Assembly: GCA_031258305.1 (NCBI GenBank)
Contig: JAIRNA010000023.1
Coordinates: forward strand, 1-34,606
Source: Treponema sp.
GTDB lineage: Bacteria > Spirochaetota > Spirochaetia > Treponematales > Breznakiellaceae
Direction of reading: 5' to 3'
DNA length: 34,606 bases
Shown here: one piece after another, positions 1 to 8,843 of the stretch
Layout: each line of letters starts with the position of its first letter
Numbering within the stretch: the first letter of the stretch is position 1
The notes under the pieces: generated by a model
What the model saw: only the letters and a program-made list of their open reading frames with translations
What the model was told of the DNA's origin: nothing
Database searches by the model: none
Position numbers and translations under genes: made by a program

Positions 1-2
1 CC

Positions 3-131
3 ATGCCGGAGAAGTATTTCAGTAAGATTGCCCAAACCTTCTATCAGGATGATGTTATTTACGACGGTGAAGATTATCCCAAGTTCGGTCCCGGCGGCGA
101 CACTAACGGTACCCACGAATTGTACCCGTAG
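3..131 (+). CDS. C-terminal end of an unidentified protein (partial)
   Basis: Frame 3 is open from the window edge to a TAG at 129-131 and encodes a 42-residue acidic, aromatic-rich tail ending in NGTHELYP. The ATG at position 3 may simply be an internal methionine, because the true 5' end lies outside the window. A hairpin with a T-run follows at once, as expected at the end of a gene. I do not recognise the family. Lying just upstream of a glycan-degradation operon, it could be another carbohydrate gene, but nothing in the sequence proves this. Frame 1 is also open here, but frame 3 ends where the terminator begins and is preferred. Confidence 0.45.
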   Translation: MPEKYFSKIAQTFYQDDVIYDGEDYPKFGPGGDTNGTHELYP

Positions 132-137
132 TTACAG

Positions 138-172
138 AAACAGTCCCCGGGCTTTTGCCTGTGGACTGTTTT
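138..172 (+). terminator. Rho-independent terminator before the glycan operon
   Basis: Nine perfect base pairs (AAACAGTCC at 138-146 with GGACTGTTT at 163-171) enclose an inner GGC-TTTT-GCC hairpin. The 3' arm ends in four T residues. It lies 6 nt after the stop of the upstream partial gene, so it probably separates that gene from the GH42 operon. Confidence 0.6.
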
Positions 173-206
173 CAGAAAATATGGTAAATTTGAGATAAGG
201 ATTACT

Positions 207-2279
207 ATGAAAAAACAGGTCCGGTATCCCCCGGTTACAAAATGCCCTCATATACTGCACGGCGGGGATTATAACCCGGAACAATGGCTTACATGGAAAG
301 ATACTATCTGGCGCGAAGACATGCGCCTTGCGAAACTCGCGGGGATTAACACCCTTACGGTGGGAATTTTTTCCTGGGCAATGCTGGAGCCATGGGAGGG
401 GGAATACCGTTTCGACTGGCTCGACGAAGTAATGGACATGCTGGCGGAAAATGGGATACTTGCGGTACTGGCCACTCCTTCGGGCGCCCGGCCCCCCTGG
501 ATGGATAAAAAGCACCCTGAAATACTGCGGGTAAACCGTAACCGTACTAAAAATCTTTGCGGCGGGCGGCATAATCACTGCCTGAGTTCTCCTGTTTACC
601 GCGAAAAAGTTACCAAAATTAACACGCTTCTTGCTGAACGTTACAAAGATCATAGCGCCTTGGGGCTGTGGCATATTTCCAATGAATACGGCGGTGAATG
701 TCATTGTCCGCTTTGTCAGACCCGTTTCCGCGAATGGCTTAAAAACAGGTATAAGACCCTGGATGCCCTTAACGAGGCGTGGTGGACACGTTTCTGGTCC
801 CATACCTATACCGATTGGGAGCAGATAGAAAGCCCCTCGGACGTGGGGGAAACGAACCTGCACGGTCTTAATTTAAGCTGGCGGCGGTTTACCAGCGATC
901 AGTTTATTGACTTTTATGTATGCGAAACGGCCCCGCTAAAAAAAAGTACGCCCGATGTTCCTTGCACCACCAACCTGATGGGACCCTATATGGGCATCGA
1001 TTCTTTCAAGCTGGCAAAGGTCATGGACCTTGTTTCCTGGGACAACTATCCCAACTGGCGCGGCACGGAACAGGATGCCGCCTGGGAGGGTATGCATATT
1101 TCCTTTAACCATGACCTGAACCGGGGCTTAAAGGACCGTCCTTTTCTAATGATGGAATCCTCGCCGTCCGCGACGAACTGGCAGCCCGTGGCAAAACTCC
1201 ACCGCCCCGGAGTCCACATGCTCCAGTCGCTTCAGGCCATAGCCCATGGTTCGGACTCGGTTCAGTACTTCCAGTTCAGAAAGGGGCGGGGCGCAAGCGA
1301 AAAGTTTCACGGCGCGGTGGTAGACCATGAAGGCACGGAGAACAGCAGGGTCTTTCGGGAGGTAGCCGGTGTGGGGGAGCGGCTTAAAACGATGGACCGC
1401 ATCGCGGGCTGTTCGACGCCTTCCGGCGTGGCGCTGGTTTTCGACTGGGAAAACGCCTGGGCCCTGGGGGACGCGCGGGGGTTCTTGCAGCAAAACACCG
1501 CCTACGACAGAACCGTCATAGAACATTATTCGGCTTTCTGGAAACAAGCCGTTTCGGTGGATATTATCGATAGTATCGAATCCATAGGGAGTTTTGAAGG
1601 TTATGATATGGTCGTCGCCCCCATGCTCTATATGCTCAGAAAAGATGATGCGGGTGTTTGCGCTGCCGAAAAAATAGCGGAGTTTGTAAAAAACGGCGGT
1701 ACGTTTGTAACGACGTACCTAACGGGCTATGTCGATGAAAACGATCTTGCCTTTACCGGCGGCTTCCCCGGTCCGCTTAAAGACGTTCTGGGAATCTGGT
1801 GCGAGGAAATTGATTCGCTTTACCCCGAAGACCGGAACAGCTTTGCCTGGAACGGCGGGAACTACACGGTACATGAGTTCTGCGAACTTATACACCCGCG
1901 GGGCGCGGAAACGCTTGCAAAATACGATTCCGATTTTTACGCCGGAAAGGCCGCGCTTACGGTAAACCGTTACGGCAAGGGCAAAGCGTATTTTATAGCG
2001 GCCCGGACACATACGGATTTTCTTGATGATTTTTACCGCTATCTCGTAGACCAATGCGGCGTCAGGCGGGTAATCGAAAGCCCGCTTCCGCCGGGCGTAA
2101 CGGCGCAGGTAAGGAGCGACGGAAAAACAGAGTATGTCTTTTTGATGAATTTTTCGCCGTCCGCCGCGGCCGTTGACACCGGGTTTGCGGGCAGGAAAGA
2201 ACTTGCCCCCTGGGAAGTTCTGATACTGGAGCGGGAACGGGACCGCCGGGAATCCGGCGGGGAAAAACAACGGCGTTAA
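207..2279 (+). CDS. GH42 beta-galactosidase
   Basis: Cytoplasmic retaining beta-galactosidase (690 aa, the usual GH42 length) that would remove terminal beta-linked galactose from imported oligosaccharides. The N-terminal TIM barrel opens with the family signature GGDYNPEQW (residues 19-27). The acid/base Glu is E160 in HISNEYGG and the nucleophile is E317 in FLMMESSPS. Cysteines at 125, 165, 167 and 170 resemble the structural zinc site of Thermus-type GH42 enzymes. The trimerisation (residues about 400-620) and beta-sandwich C-terminal domains follow. No signal peptide is seen. The start has a short AAGG ribosome site 6 nt upstream. It is the first gene of a six-gene operon; the next gene starts 25 nt after its stop. 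Family assignment is firm; the natural substrate is inferred. Confidence 0.95.
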   Translation: MKKQVRYPPVTKCPHILHGGDYNPEQWLTWKDTIWREDMRLAKLAGINTLTVGIFSWAMLEPWEGEYRFDWLDEVMDMLAENGILAVLATPSGARPPWMDKKHPEILRVNRNRTKNLCGGRHNHCLSSPVYREKVTKINTLLAERYKDHSALGLWHISNEYGGECHCPLCQTRFREWLKNRYKTLDALNEAWWTRFWSHTYTDWEQIESPSDVGETNLHGLNLSWRRFTSDQFIDFYVCETAPLKKSTPDVPCTTNLMGPYMGIDSFKLAKVMDLVSWDNYPNWRGTEQDAAWEGMHISFNHDLNRGLKDRPFLMMESSPSATNWQPVAKLHRPGVHMLQSLQAIAHGSDSVQYFQFRKGRGASEKFHGAVVDHEGTENSRVFREVAGVGERLKTMDRIAGCSTPSGVALVFDWENAWALGDARGFLQQNTAYDRTVIEHYSAFWKQAVSVDIIDSIESIGSFEGYDMVVAPMLYMLRKDDAGVCAAEKIAEFVKNGGTFVTTYLTGYVDENDLAFTGGFPGPLKDVLGIWCEEIDSLYPEDRNSFAWNGGNYTVHEFCELIHPRGAETLAKYDSDFYAGKAALTVNRYGKGKAYFIAARTHTDFLDDFYRYLVDQCGVRRVIESPLPPGVTAQVRSDGKTEYVFLMNFSPSAAAVDTGFAGRKELAPWEVLILERERDRRESGGEKQRR

Positions 2280-2304
2280 AATGCGGATACGCAGGAGGAA
2301 TCGT

Positions 2305-3255
2305 ATGGCTAAGGCGGCAAAAACAGCCGGGAAGAAAAAGCCCTGGACAAAAGGCGACACGCAAATCTCTTTTCTGGCGTTGCCTACAGCGGTTTGGTTT
2401 TTCATATTTAGTTATCTTCCGATGTTCGGCGTTATTATTTCGTTTAAGAAATACCACATCAACGGCGGTTTTCTACACAGCCTTATCACCAGCAAATGGG
2501 TCGGCCTGCATTATTTTAAGCTGCTTTTGAATAATGATGATGTATGGATCGCCTTGCGGAATACTCTGTCCTACAATATCGTAATGCTCGTTGTCGGTAC
2601 AACGCTTACGCTTACCCTTGCGATCCTTGTTTCCGAACTTTACAACAAACATCTTGCGAAAATATATCAAACGCTGATGTTCTTTCCCTACTTTCTTTCC
2701 TGGGTTGTTATTACCGCCCTGGTATGGGGCTTTTTAAGCCATGATATGGGGATCGTAAACGACGCCATCGTAAGATTCGGCTTTGAGCGTCATAAATTTT
2801 ATATGGAGCCGAACTTCTGGCCGGGTTTTCTGGTGTTTATGAGTCAGTGGAAAAGCGTCGGTTACGGCATGATCGTTTATCTTGCCACCATTACGGCGCT
2901 TGACAAGGAAGTATACGAAGCCGCCCTGCTCGACGGCGCTTCAAAGTTGCAACAGATAATGCGCATCACCATTCCAATGATGAAAACCGTTATTGTACTT
3001 ATGTTTATCCTGAACGTGGGGCGCATTTTCTATTCGGACTTCGGCCTGTTCTATCAGGTGCCGCGTGATTCCAACACGCTGGCGAATACCGTTACAACCC
3101 TCGACGTATTCGTGTACAAGCAGTTGATGAGTCCCACGTCGCCTATCGGTATGACCGCCGCCGCGGCGCTTTTCCAGGCCGCGACCGCTTTTGTTCTAAC
3201 CCTTCTGGCGAATAAAATTGTCAGCAAAATTGATCCCGAATCCGCAATGATCTAA
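2305..3255 (+). CDS. ABC sugar transporter permease (LplB/YtcP type, first subunit)
   Basis: Inner-membrane permease (316 aa) of the CUT1 importer family, the MalF-like partner. A hydrophobic segment begins near residue 20 (SFLALPTAVWFFIF) and about six membrane spans follow. The cytoplasmic EAA loop, EAALLDGASKLQQIMRI, sits about 100 residues before the C-terminus and would dock an ABC ATPase. I chose ATG 2305 over the in-frame ATG at 2281 because AGGAGGAA (2293-2300) lies 4 nt before it, whereas 2281 lies 1 nt after the previous stop with no ribosome site. It is followed by its partner permease and a binding lipoprotein. No ATPase gene is in the operon. The EAALLDGAS loop and LplB-like N-terminus point to the oligosaccharide/LipO branch. 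Confidence 0.92.
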   Translation: MAKAAKTAGKKKPWTKGDTQISFLALPTAVWFFIFSYLPMFGVIISFKKYHINGGFLHSLITSKWVGLHYFKLLLNNDDVWIALRNTLSYNIVMLVVGTTLTLTLAILVSELYNKHLAKIYQTLMFFPYFLSWVVITALVWGFLSHDMGIVNDAIVRFGFERHKFYMEPNFWPGFLVFMSQWKSVGYGMIVYLATITALDKEVYEAALLDGASKLQQIMRITIPMMKTVIVLMFILNVGRIFYSDFGLFYQVPRDSNTLANTVTTLDVFVYKQLMSPTSPIGMTAAAALFQAATAFVLTLLANKIVSKIDPESAMI

Positions 3256-3283
3256 CGGCGAATGAAGACGAGGAGGAGGAAAG

Positions 3284-4210
3284 ATGGCGAATCAGATAAA
3301 AACGGGAACAATAAACCGCTTTATGCGGGTAAGCAAATCCACCAATATTATTTTTAATATAATAATGATAATACTGGCGTTCATGTGTATCGTGCCGATG
3401 CTTTTGGTTTTGTCAATTTCATTTTCGGCGGAGAGCAGCCTGAACGACTACGGCTACCGGTTTATTCCAAAAACCTTTTCTCTTGACGGGTACAAATATA
3501 TTTTTACGCAGAGCCCCGCAATAATCCGCGCGCTGGGGATATCCGTCTTTGTAACGGTTACCGGAACGATCATCGGCGTTATATTAAATGCCCTGATGGG
3601 CTATGTCATTTCGCGCAAAGGATACAAACTGCAAAAGTTTTTTATCTGGTATGTATTTATACCGATGATATTCAACGGCGGACTGGTCTCCACGTATTTT
3701 ATTATCGGTAATTTTTTGCATCTGAGCAACACCGTATGGGTTCTTATTCTGCCGCTCGCGGTTTCGCCCTATAATATCATTTTGTGCAAGACCTTCTTCA
3801 ATGCGACCATTCCCGGCTCGCTTATCGAGTCGGCAACCATTGACGGCGCGTCGGAACTTTTAATCTTTTTCAGGATTATTATTCCCCTTTCAAAGCCGGT
3901 TCTTGCGACAATCGCGCTATTTCTCAGTTTCGGTTACTGGAACGACTGGTTTACATCGCTGCTTTATATCAACGATTCTAACCTTTATTCTTTGCAGGCC
4001 TACTTAAACAAGATCCTGGGCGACATAGAGTTTCTGTTACAGAACGCGAGTTCCCTGGGCGTGGTGCGGCAGCAGATTCTGGCAAACATGCCGAAAGAAG
4101 CCGCCCGCATGGCGATTGTCGTTATCGCGGTTATACCGATTGCGTGTACGTATCCGTTCTTTCAGCGTTACTTTGTGTCAGGTTTGACAATAGGCGCGAT
4201 AAAAGGCTAA
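3284..4210 (+). CDS. ABC sugar transporter permease (YtcP/MalG type, second subunit)
   Basis: Second inner-membrane permease (308 aa), the MalG-like half of the CUT1 importer. Its N-terminal span is rich in Ile (NIIFNIIMIILAFMCIVPML) and about six spans follow. The EAA loop reads ESATIDGASELLIFFRI, and the C-terminus PFFQRYFVSGLTIGAIKG is typical of this family. AGGAGGAGGA (3271-3280) immediately upstream is a very strong ribosome site. It lies 28 nt after the first permease and 20 nt before the lipoprotein gene, so the three form one import unit. It would pair with the preceding subunit and use an ATPase encoded elsewhere. Confidence 0.93.
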   Translation: MANQIKTGTINRFMRVSKSTNIIFNIIMIILAFMCIVPMLLVLSISFSAESSLNDYGYRFIPKTFSLDGYKYIFTQSPAIIRALGISVFVTVTGTIIGVILNALMGYVISRKGYKLQKFFIWYVFIPMIFNGGLVSTYFIIGNFLHLSNTVWVLILPLAVSPYNIILCKTFFNATIPGSLIESATIDGASELLIFFRIIIPLSKPVLATIALFLSFGYWNDWFTSLLYINDSNLYSLQAYLNKILGDIEFLLQNASSLGVVRQQILANMPKEAARMAIVVIAVIPIACTYPFFQRYFVSGLTIGAIKG

Positions 4211-4230
4211 TCAAGCGGGGTGATTCTAAA

Positions 4231-5667
4231 ATGCAAAAGAAAATCAATTTTTGTCCTGTTTTTCCGCTTGTGTTCGCCGCCCTTGTATCTCTATTTGGCT
4301 GCGGCAAAAGCGCCGGTTCCGGTATTCCCACCCTTATCTGGTGGCAAATCGGCTCGAATACGGCCGATTTGGCCCATTATTCCCAAATACTGGGCGATTA
4401 CACTCAGGAAAAAATCGGGGCGCGCCTGGAGATAAGGCAGGGAACCTGGGCAAACGCCACACAGCGTTTTAACGCGATGATAAACACCGGCGAATATTGG
4501 GATATTCTCTTTTCCGACGCAAACACGTATCCCAGTTTCGCTTCCCTGGGCGCTTATGCGGATATTACCGGTCTTGTAAAAGAGGCGGCGCCGGATCTGT
4601 ATAAGGGCATCCCGGAGGAACTGTGGCGCGGCGTTTCGCTTAACGGAATAATTTACGGCGTCCCGACATACAAAGATTCCGCTTCGACAATGTACGCCTT
4701 TTGGGATGCCGATATTGTTAATAAGTACCAGTTAAACATCGAAGACAATTCATGGCAGAATCTTGATTTTAATTTCAAAAAAATAAAGGCGGGCGAAGGG
4801 CAGCGCTACTATCCGTATATTATGTCAAAAGGCGAGGTTGATCCTGTTTTTCTGCGCTATGATACGTTTACCTCGTTTTTACACCCCATAGGCGTAAGGA
4901 GCGACGACCCTGAACGCCGGGTCGTCTGTACTCTGGAACAGGCCGACGTGCTGGAAGCGTTTTACTATATGCACCACTGGTACGAAACAGGCATTATCAA
5001 CCCGGACGCGAACATGGTTGATAATCTGCCGAAATACCGTCCGTACTTTATCGCCCAGGCATGGCCCGCGGTCGCGGCGTCTTACGCGACCAGCGCCGGT
5101 ATTGAACGATACCTCCCCTCAAAATTCTACGGCCCCATACATTCAACCCAGTCCATTCAGGGATCAATTAACTGCATTAGTGTTAATTCAAAATACAAGG
5201 AGGAAGCCTTAAAACTTCTTCAACTTGTAAACTCCGACCCGAAATTCCGCGACATGATGGCCTACGGCATCGAAGGGGATCATTTTCATTATGTAACCAT
5301 GCCGGACGGCAGAAAAGCCGTACACCGCGACAGAACCGACTGGCCCCTTGTTAATTATCAGGAGGGGAATTATTTTATTGAAACGCCGGAAGATACGGTT
5401 CCTGCCGGGTATTGGGACGAGGTGAGGCATTTAAATGAGACCGCGGCGGCTTCCCGGCTGCTGGGCTTTAACATGGATATAACCCCGGTGGAAAACGAAG
5501 TGATAAACTGCAAAAACACCTGGATGAAATATTATACCGATCTTAGAACCGGCGCTTCGGATCCAGATGTTACGCTTCCCCTGGTAATCGCGGAGCTGAA
5601 AAAGAAAGGCATGGATAGGATAATAGCGGAAGTCCAGCGCCAGATCGATGAATTTTACAAACAATAA
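4231..5667 (+). CDS. Extracellular solute-binding lipoprotein (LipO/LplA-like)
   Basis: Substrate receptor of the ABC importer (478 aa). The N-terminus has a Lys-positive start, a hydrophobic core and a lipobox, LFG-Cys (residue 23 or so), so it should be lipid-anchored outside the inner membrane. The mature part is a two-lobed family-1 solute-binding fold, with the early stretch IPTLIWWQIG and the closing lobe IIAEVQRQIDEF, as in DUF3502-type LipO proteins. I chose ATG 4231 because it begins the signal peptide; longer in-frame starts overlap the permease gene. The ribosome site is weak (GGGGTGA about 9 nt upstream). Its place between permeases and glycosidases suggests it binds complex oligosaccharides, but the ligand cannot be read from sequence. 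Confidence 0.9.
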   Translation: MQKKINFCPVFPLVFAALVSLFGCGKSAGSGIPTLIWWQIGSNTADLAHYSQILGDYTQEKIGARLEIRQGTWANATQRFNAMINTGEYWDILFSDANTYPSFASLGAYADITGLVKEAAPDLYKGIPEELWRGVSLNGIIYGVPTYKDSASTMYAFWDADIVNKYQLNIEDNSWQNLDFNFKKIKAGEGQRYYPYIMSKGEVDPVFLRYDTFTSFLHPIGVRSDDPERRVVCTLEQADVLEAFYYMHHWYETGIINPDANMVDNLPKYRPYFIAQAWPAVAASYATSAGIERYLPSKFYGPIHSTQSIQGSINCISVNSKYKEEALKLLQLVNSDPKFRDMMAYGIEGDHFHYVTMPDGRKAVHRDRTDWPLVNYQEGNYFIETPEDTVPAGYWDEVRHLNETAAASRLLGFNMDITPVENEVINCKNTWMKYYTDLRTGASDPDVTLPLVIAELKKKGMDRIIAEVQRQIDEFYKQ

Positions 5668-5691
5668 TACCGGTGAAATAATGGAGAATGT

Positions 5692-8600
5692 ATGCTTATT
5701 CCAAAAATTGAACAGCGCATAGATCAATACATGGGGTTTCTTGAGAAAAACTCGTACCGTAAGATCGCTGATCTTGAGTTTGAGGTTTTTTCTACGGATA
5801 CAACATTCCGAAAACCGCCTGAACATGCGGATTGGCAAAAGGTTACAAGCCCATGCCCGTGGGGTAAATCGTGGTACTGCTGGTGGTTCCGCGCCGCGTA
5901 CCGCGCTCCACGGGGCGGCCGCGCGCTTTTTCTGAACGTAACGCCCAATGCGGATTCTCTTGCGTTTATTGACGGCAGGCCCGCCGGTGCTTTTAACGCT
6001 TTCCACAAAAAGATCCGCGTTGAGGCGGACGGTATGGAACATACGCTCCACGTGGAGGCTTACTCCGGGCATCCGCACGGCGGGTGCGGGCCGTTTGAGG
6101 GGGACTCCATTGTCGTTAATACCGGAAAAACGCTGGCTGATTTTCCCAACGCCTTTGAGGGCGGTTTTCTTGCCGAACGTTTCGAGGGGGTCTTCTCTCT
6201 TTTTTACGATGTAAAGGCCCTTTTTGAACTGAGTAAACAGCTTGATAATAATTCCCTGCGGAAGGCGCATATCCTGAAAGGACTTTTTAACGCGCTTACC
6301 GGTACTATCGATCTGATGACCGAAGGCGAAACACTCGGGGAACAGGCCGTAAAAGCCGCAAAAGAAATCGCCCCGCTTCTAAAAGCAAAAAACGGCGATA
6401 CCGTTCCCCTGATTAACCTTGTCGGTCATGCCCATCTCGACCACGCCTGGCTCTGGCCTGTGGCCGAAACCACGCGGAAAGCCGCCCGCACTTTTTCGAA
6501 TATGCTGCGTTTCATAAACGAATACCCCGAGTTCATTTTTATTCAGTCCCAGCCCTGTCAGCTTGAAATAATTAAAAGAGAATACCCTGACGTGTTTGAC
6601 GCGGTAAAAGGGGCTTACAAAAACGGTCAATGGGAACCGAACGGCGGCATGTGGGTCGAAGCGGACTGCAATATTCCTTCGGGCGAATCGCTTGTCCGGC
6701 AATTTCTTGTGGGCAAGGCGGCAAACAGGGAAATGTTTGGCGATTACGAGGCTGATACGCTCTGGCTTCCCGATGTGTTCGGTTACGCCGCGGCCTTGCC
6801 GCAGATTTTGCGTGGCTGCCGCATAAAGTATTTTGTAACAAGCAAAATAAACTGGAACGACACAACCCGTTTCCCTTACGATACGTTTATATGGCGCGGC
6901 ATTGACGGTACCGGCGTTAACGCGCTTTTTCTTACTTCCCGCATAGGCGGCTATAACGGCCGGGTGGATCCCCGTCAGTTGATTGCGGACTGGAATGAAG
7001 TTCAGAATAAAGAAGTTCAGGACGAACTGATAAAGTCAATAGGCGAGGGCGACGGGGGCGGGGGCACGCTCCGTTCCGATATTGAAATGGCGCGCCGCCT
7101 GTCCGACCTGGAGGGTAGTCCGAAATCAGGCTGGACGAAAATTACGCCGGCCCTTGAACGGATTTTTGCCTGTCCCGAAGATCTGCCCGAATGGAACGGT
7201 GAGTTATACCTTGAACTGCACCGTGGCACTTACACAACCCAGGCCCGCGCCAAACGGGACAACCGCCACCTTGAATTTGCCCTGCGCGGGACGGAATTTT
7301 TGTCGGCCTTGGCCGCGCTGGAAGGCAGGGCGGTTTATCCGCGCGGGGAACTGACCTCCGCGTGGAAAGAAACGCTTACCCTCCAGTTCCACGATATTAT
7401 TCCCGGCTCTTCAATTAACCGGGTCTATAAAGAAGCCGGGGCCGATTCGGCGCGAATCCTTGCCCGCCTGGACAGCATCGCATCCGGTACCCGAAAGGCG
7501 CTGGTTTCAGGCGGCGGGCTGTTCCTGTTTAACGATCTTTCCTGGGAACGGGCGGGCGCCGTAACCGTACCGGCCGCGGTTTTGGGGTCCGGGGTAAAAA
7601 GCCTGGGGTCCGCTTCCGGCGCTTGCCCGGTACAGTTCTACACGGACCTGGACGGCGTTGAACAGGCGGCCGTCAGAGTCAGTCTGCCCCCGATGGGCTG
7701 GGCGCGTTTTACGGTTTCAGGCTACGGCGCGGACGAAAAAAGTCCTTTTACCTGTAATGACGATCTGCTTGAAACGCCGTTCTTCCACATCAAATTTGAT
7801 AACCGCGGGCATATTATCAGCCTCTTTGATATACAAAGCGAAAGAGAACAGGTTGCGCCGGGCGGCCTCTTTAACGCCTTTATCAGCGCCCGCGATCTGC
7901 CGGTATTCTGGGACGCCTGGGACATTGATTCGGATTATACCCGGCATATTGTTCCAGAGAATACCCTTGAATCAACGCGGGTTGTCTCCGGCCCGCTCTG
8001 CATCCGCATCCGCCGGGTTTACCGGATCGGCGAAGCGTCCCGTTTAACCCAGGACATGGTCTGCTATGCGGATATGCGGCGTATTGATTTTGATACTAAA
8101 GTTGACTGGCGCGAAAAACGGCGGCTCTTAAAAGTGAGTTTTGATACCGCGATGAGTACTACCCAAGTCCGCTGCGAAACGCAATACGGGCATATTTTTC
8201 GTACTACCCACAAGAACCTGCCCCAGGACAGGGCGAAGTTTGAGATTTGCGCCCATAAATGGATTGCGCTGGAAGAAGAAGGGGCCGGTATCGCCCTTTT
8301 GAATGACTGCAAGTACGGCCACGATGTGTCAGGTGGAAGGATGCGGCTTACCCTGCTTCGTTCTCCGCTGGCCCCCGACCCGGAGGCGGATCAGGGCGAA
8401 CAGCGTTTTACCTATTCGCTGCTCCCCTGGGAAGGTTGTTTTAGTGACTCCGACGTCGTACAATCCGCCTATGAACTTAACACAAGGGCCGCCGCCGAAA
8501 ACATTCCGGGAGCGCCCGTTGAAACAGACGATCGGTTTTCGCTTTGTTCGCCGGACAATCAGGCGCTTATTATCGAAAGCGTTAAAGCACTGGAAGCGGA

Positions 8601-8814
8601 AACCGAACAAAACCGGAAAAGACTGGTTGTGCGTCTCTACGAAAGTTCCGGCGGACACAGGACGGGAAGTCTCCGCTTTAGCCGCCCTGTCGCGTCCGTT
8701 GAAGAAACGGATATGCTCGAAGAAAACGGCCGCGCCGTGCGCTGTACCGGTTCCTGTATTCCGCTTGCCTTTAGACCATTCGAGATTAAGACCCTTCTGG
8801 TAAGTTTTTGTTAA
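5692..8814 (+). CDS. GH38 alpha-mannosidase
   Basis: Cytoplasmic zinc-dependent alpha-mannosidase (1040 aa, normal for bacterial GH38). The N-terminal beta domain (about 1-230) precedes the catalytic domain. The zinc motif GHAHLDHAWLWP gives H248 and D250, the nucleophile is D361 in LWLPDVFGY, and a further metal-site His lies in LQFHDIIPGSS (about 563). The central helical and C-terminal beta-sandwich domains run to about residue 1040. There is no signal peptide, so the substrate is imported first, by the adjacent ABC system. GGAGA (5683-5687) supports the ATG. The gene starts 24 nt after the lipoprotein. In this family the enzymes trim alpha-mannose from N-glycan cores, which fits the GH42 and GH20 neighbours. 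Confidence 0.94.
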   Translation: MLIPKIEQRIDQYMGFLEKNSYRKIADLEFEVFSTDTTFRKPPEHADWQKVTSPCPWGKSWYCWWFRAAYRAPRGGRALFLNVTPNADSLAFIDGRPAGAFNAFHKKIRVEADGMEHTLHVEAYSGHPHGGCGPFEGDSIVVNTGKTLADFPNAFEGGFLAERFEGVFSLFYDVKALFELSKQLDNNSLRKAHILKGLFNALTGTIDLMTEGETLGEQAVKAAKEIAPLLKAKNGDTVPLINLVGHAHLDHAWLWPVAETTRKAARTFSNMLRFINEYPEFIFIQSQPCQLEIIKREYPDVFDAVKGAYKNGQWEPNGGMWVEADCNIPSGESLVRQFLVGKAANREMFGDYEADTLWLPDVFGYAAALPQILRGCRIKYFVTSKINWNDTTRFPYDTFIWRGIDGTGVNALFLTSRIGGYNGRVDPRQLIADWNEVQNKEVQDELIKSIGEGDGGGGTLRSDIEMARRLSDLEGSPKSGWTKITPALERIFACPEDLPEWNGELYLELHRGTYTTQARAKRDNRHLEFALRGTEFLSALAALEGRAVYPRGELTSAWKETLTLQFHDIIPGSSINRVYKEAGADSARILARLDSIASGTRKALVSGGGLFLFNDLSWERAGAVTVPAAVLGSGVKSLGSASGACPVQFYTDLDGVEQAAVRVSLPPMGWARFTVSGYGADEKSPFTCNDDLLETPFFHIKFDNRGHIISLFDIQSEREQVAPGGLFNAFISARDLPVFWDAWDIDSDYTRHIVPENTLESTRVVSGPLCIRIRRVYRIGEASRLTQDMVCYADMRRIDFDTKVDWREKRRLLKVSFDTAMSTTQVRCETQYGHIFRTTHKNLPQDRAKFEICAHKWIALEEEGAGIALLNDCKYGHDVSGGRMRLTLLRSPLAPDPEADQGEQRFTYSLLPWEGCFSDSDVVQSAYELNTRAAAENIPGAPVETDDRFSLCSPDNQALIIESVKALEAETEQNRKRLVVRLYESSGGHRTGSLRFSRPVASVEETDMLEENGRAVRCTGSCIPLAFRPFEIKTLLVSFC

Positions 8815-8843
8815 AAAATAAGTTAGTTAAGGAGTACTAAAGA

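Noticed and set aside
1719-2405. 228-codon open frame on the minus strand
   Set aside because: It lies antisense to the GH42 and permease genes, has no ribosome site or family signature, and follows from codon bias of the real genes.
5431-6270. 279-codon minus-strand frame over the lipoprotein/GH38 junction
   Set aside because: It crosses two well-supported plus-strand genes and its translation shows no recognisable domain.
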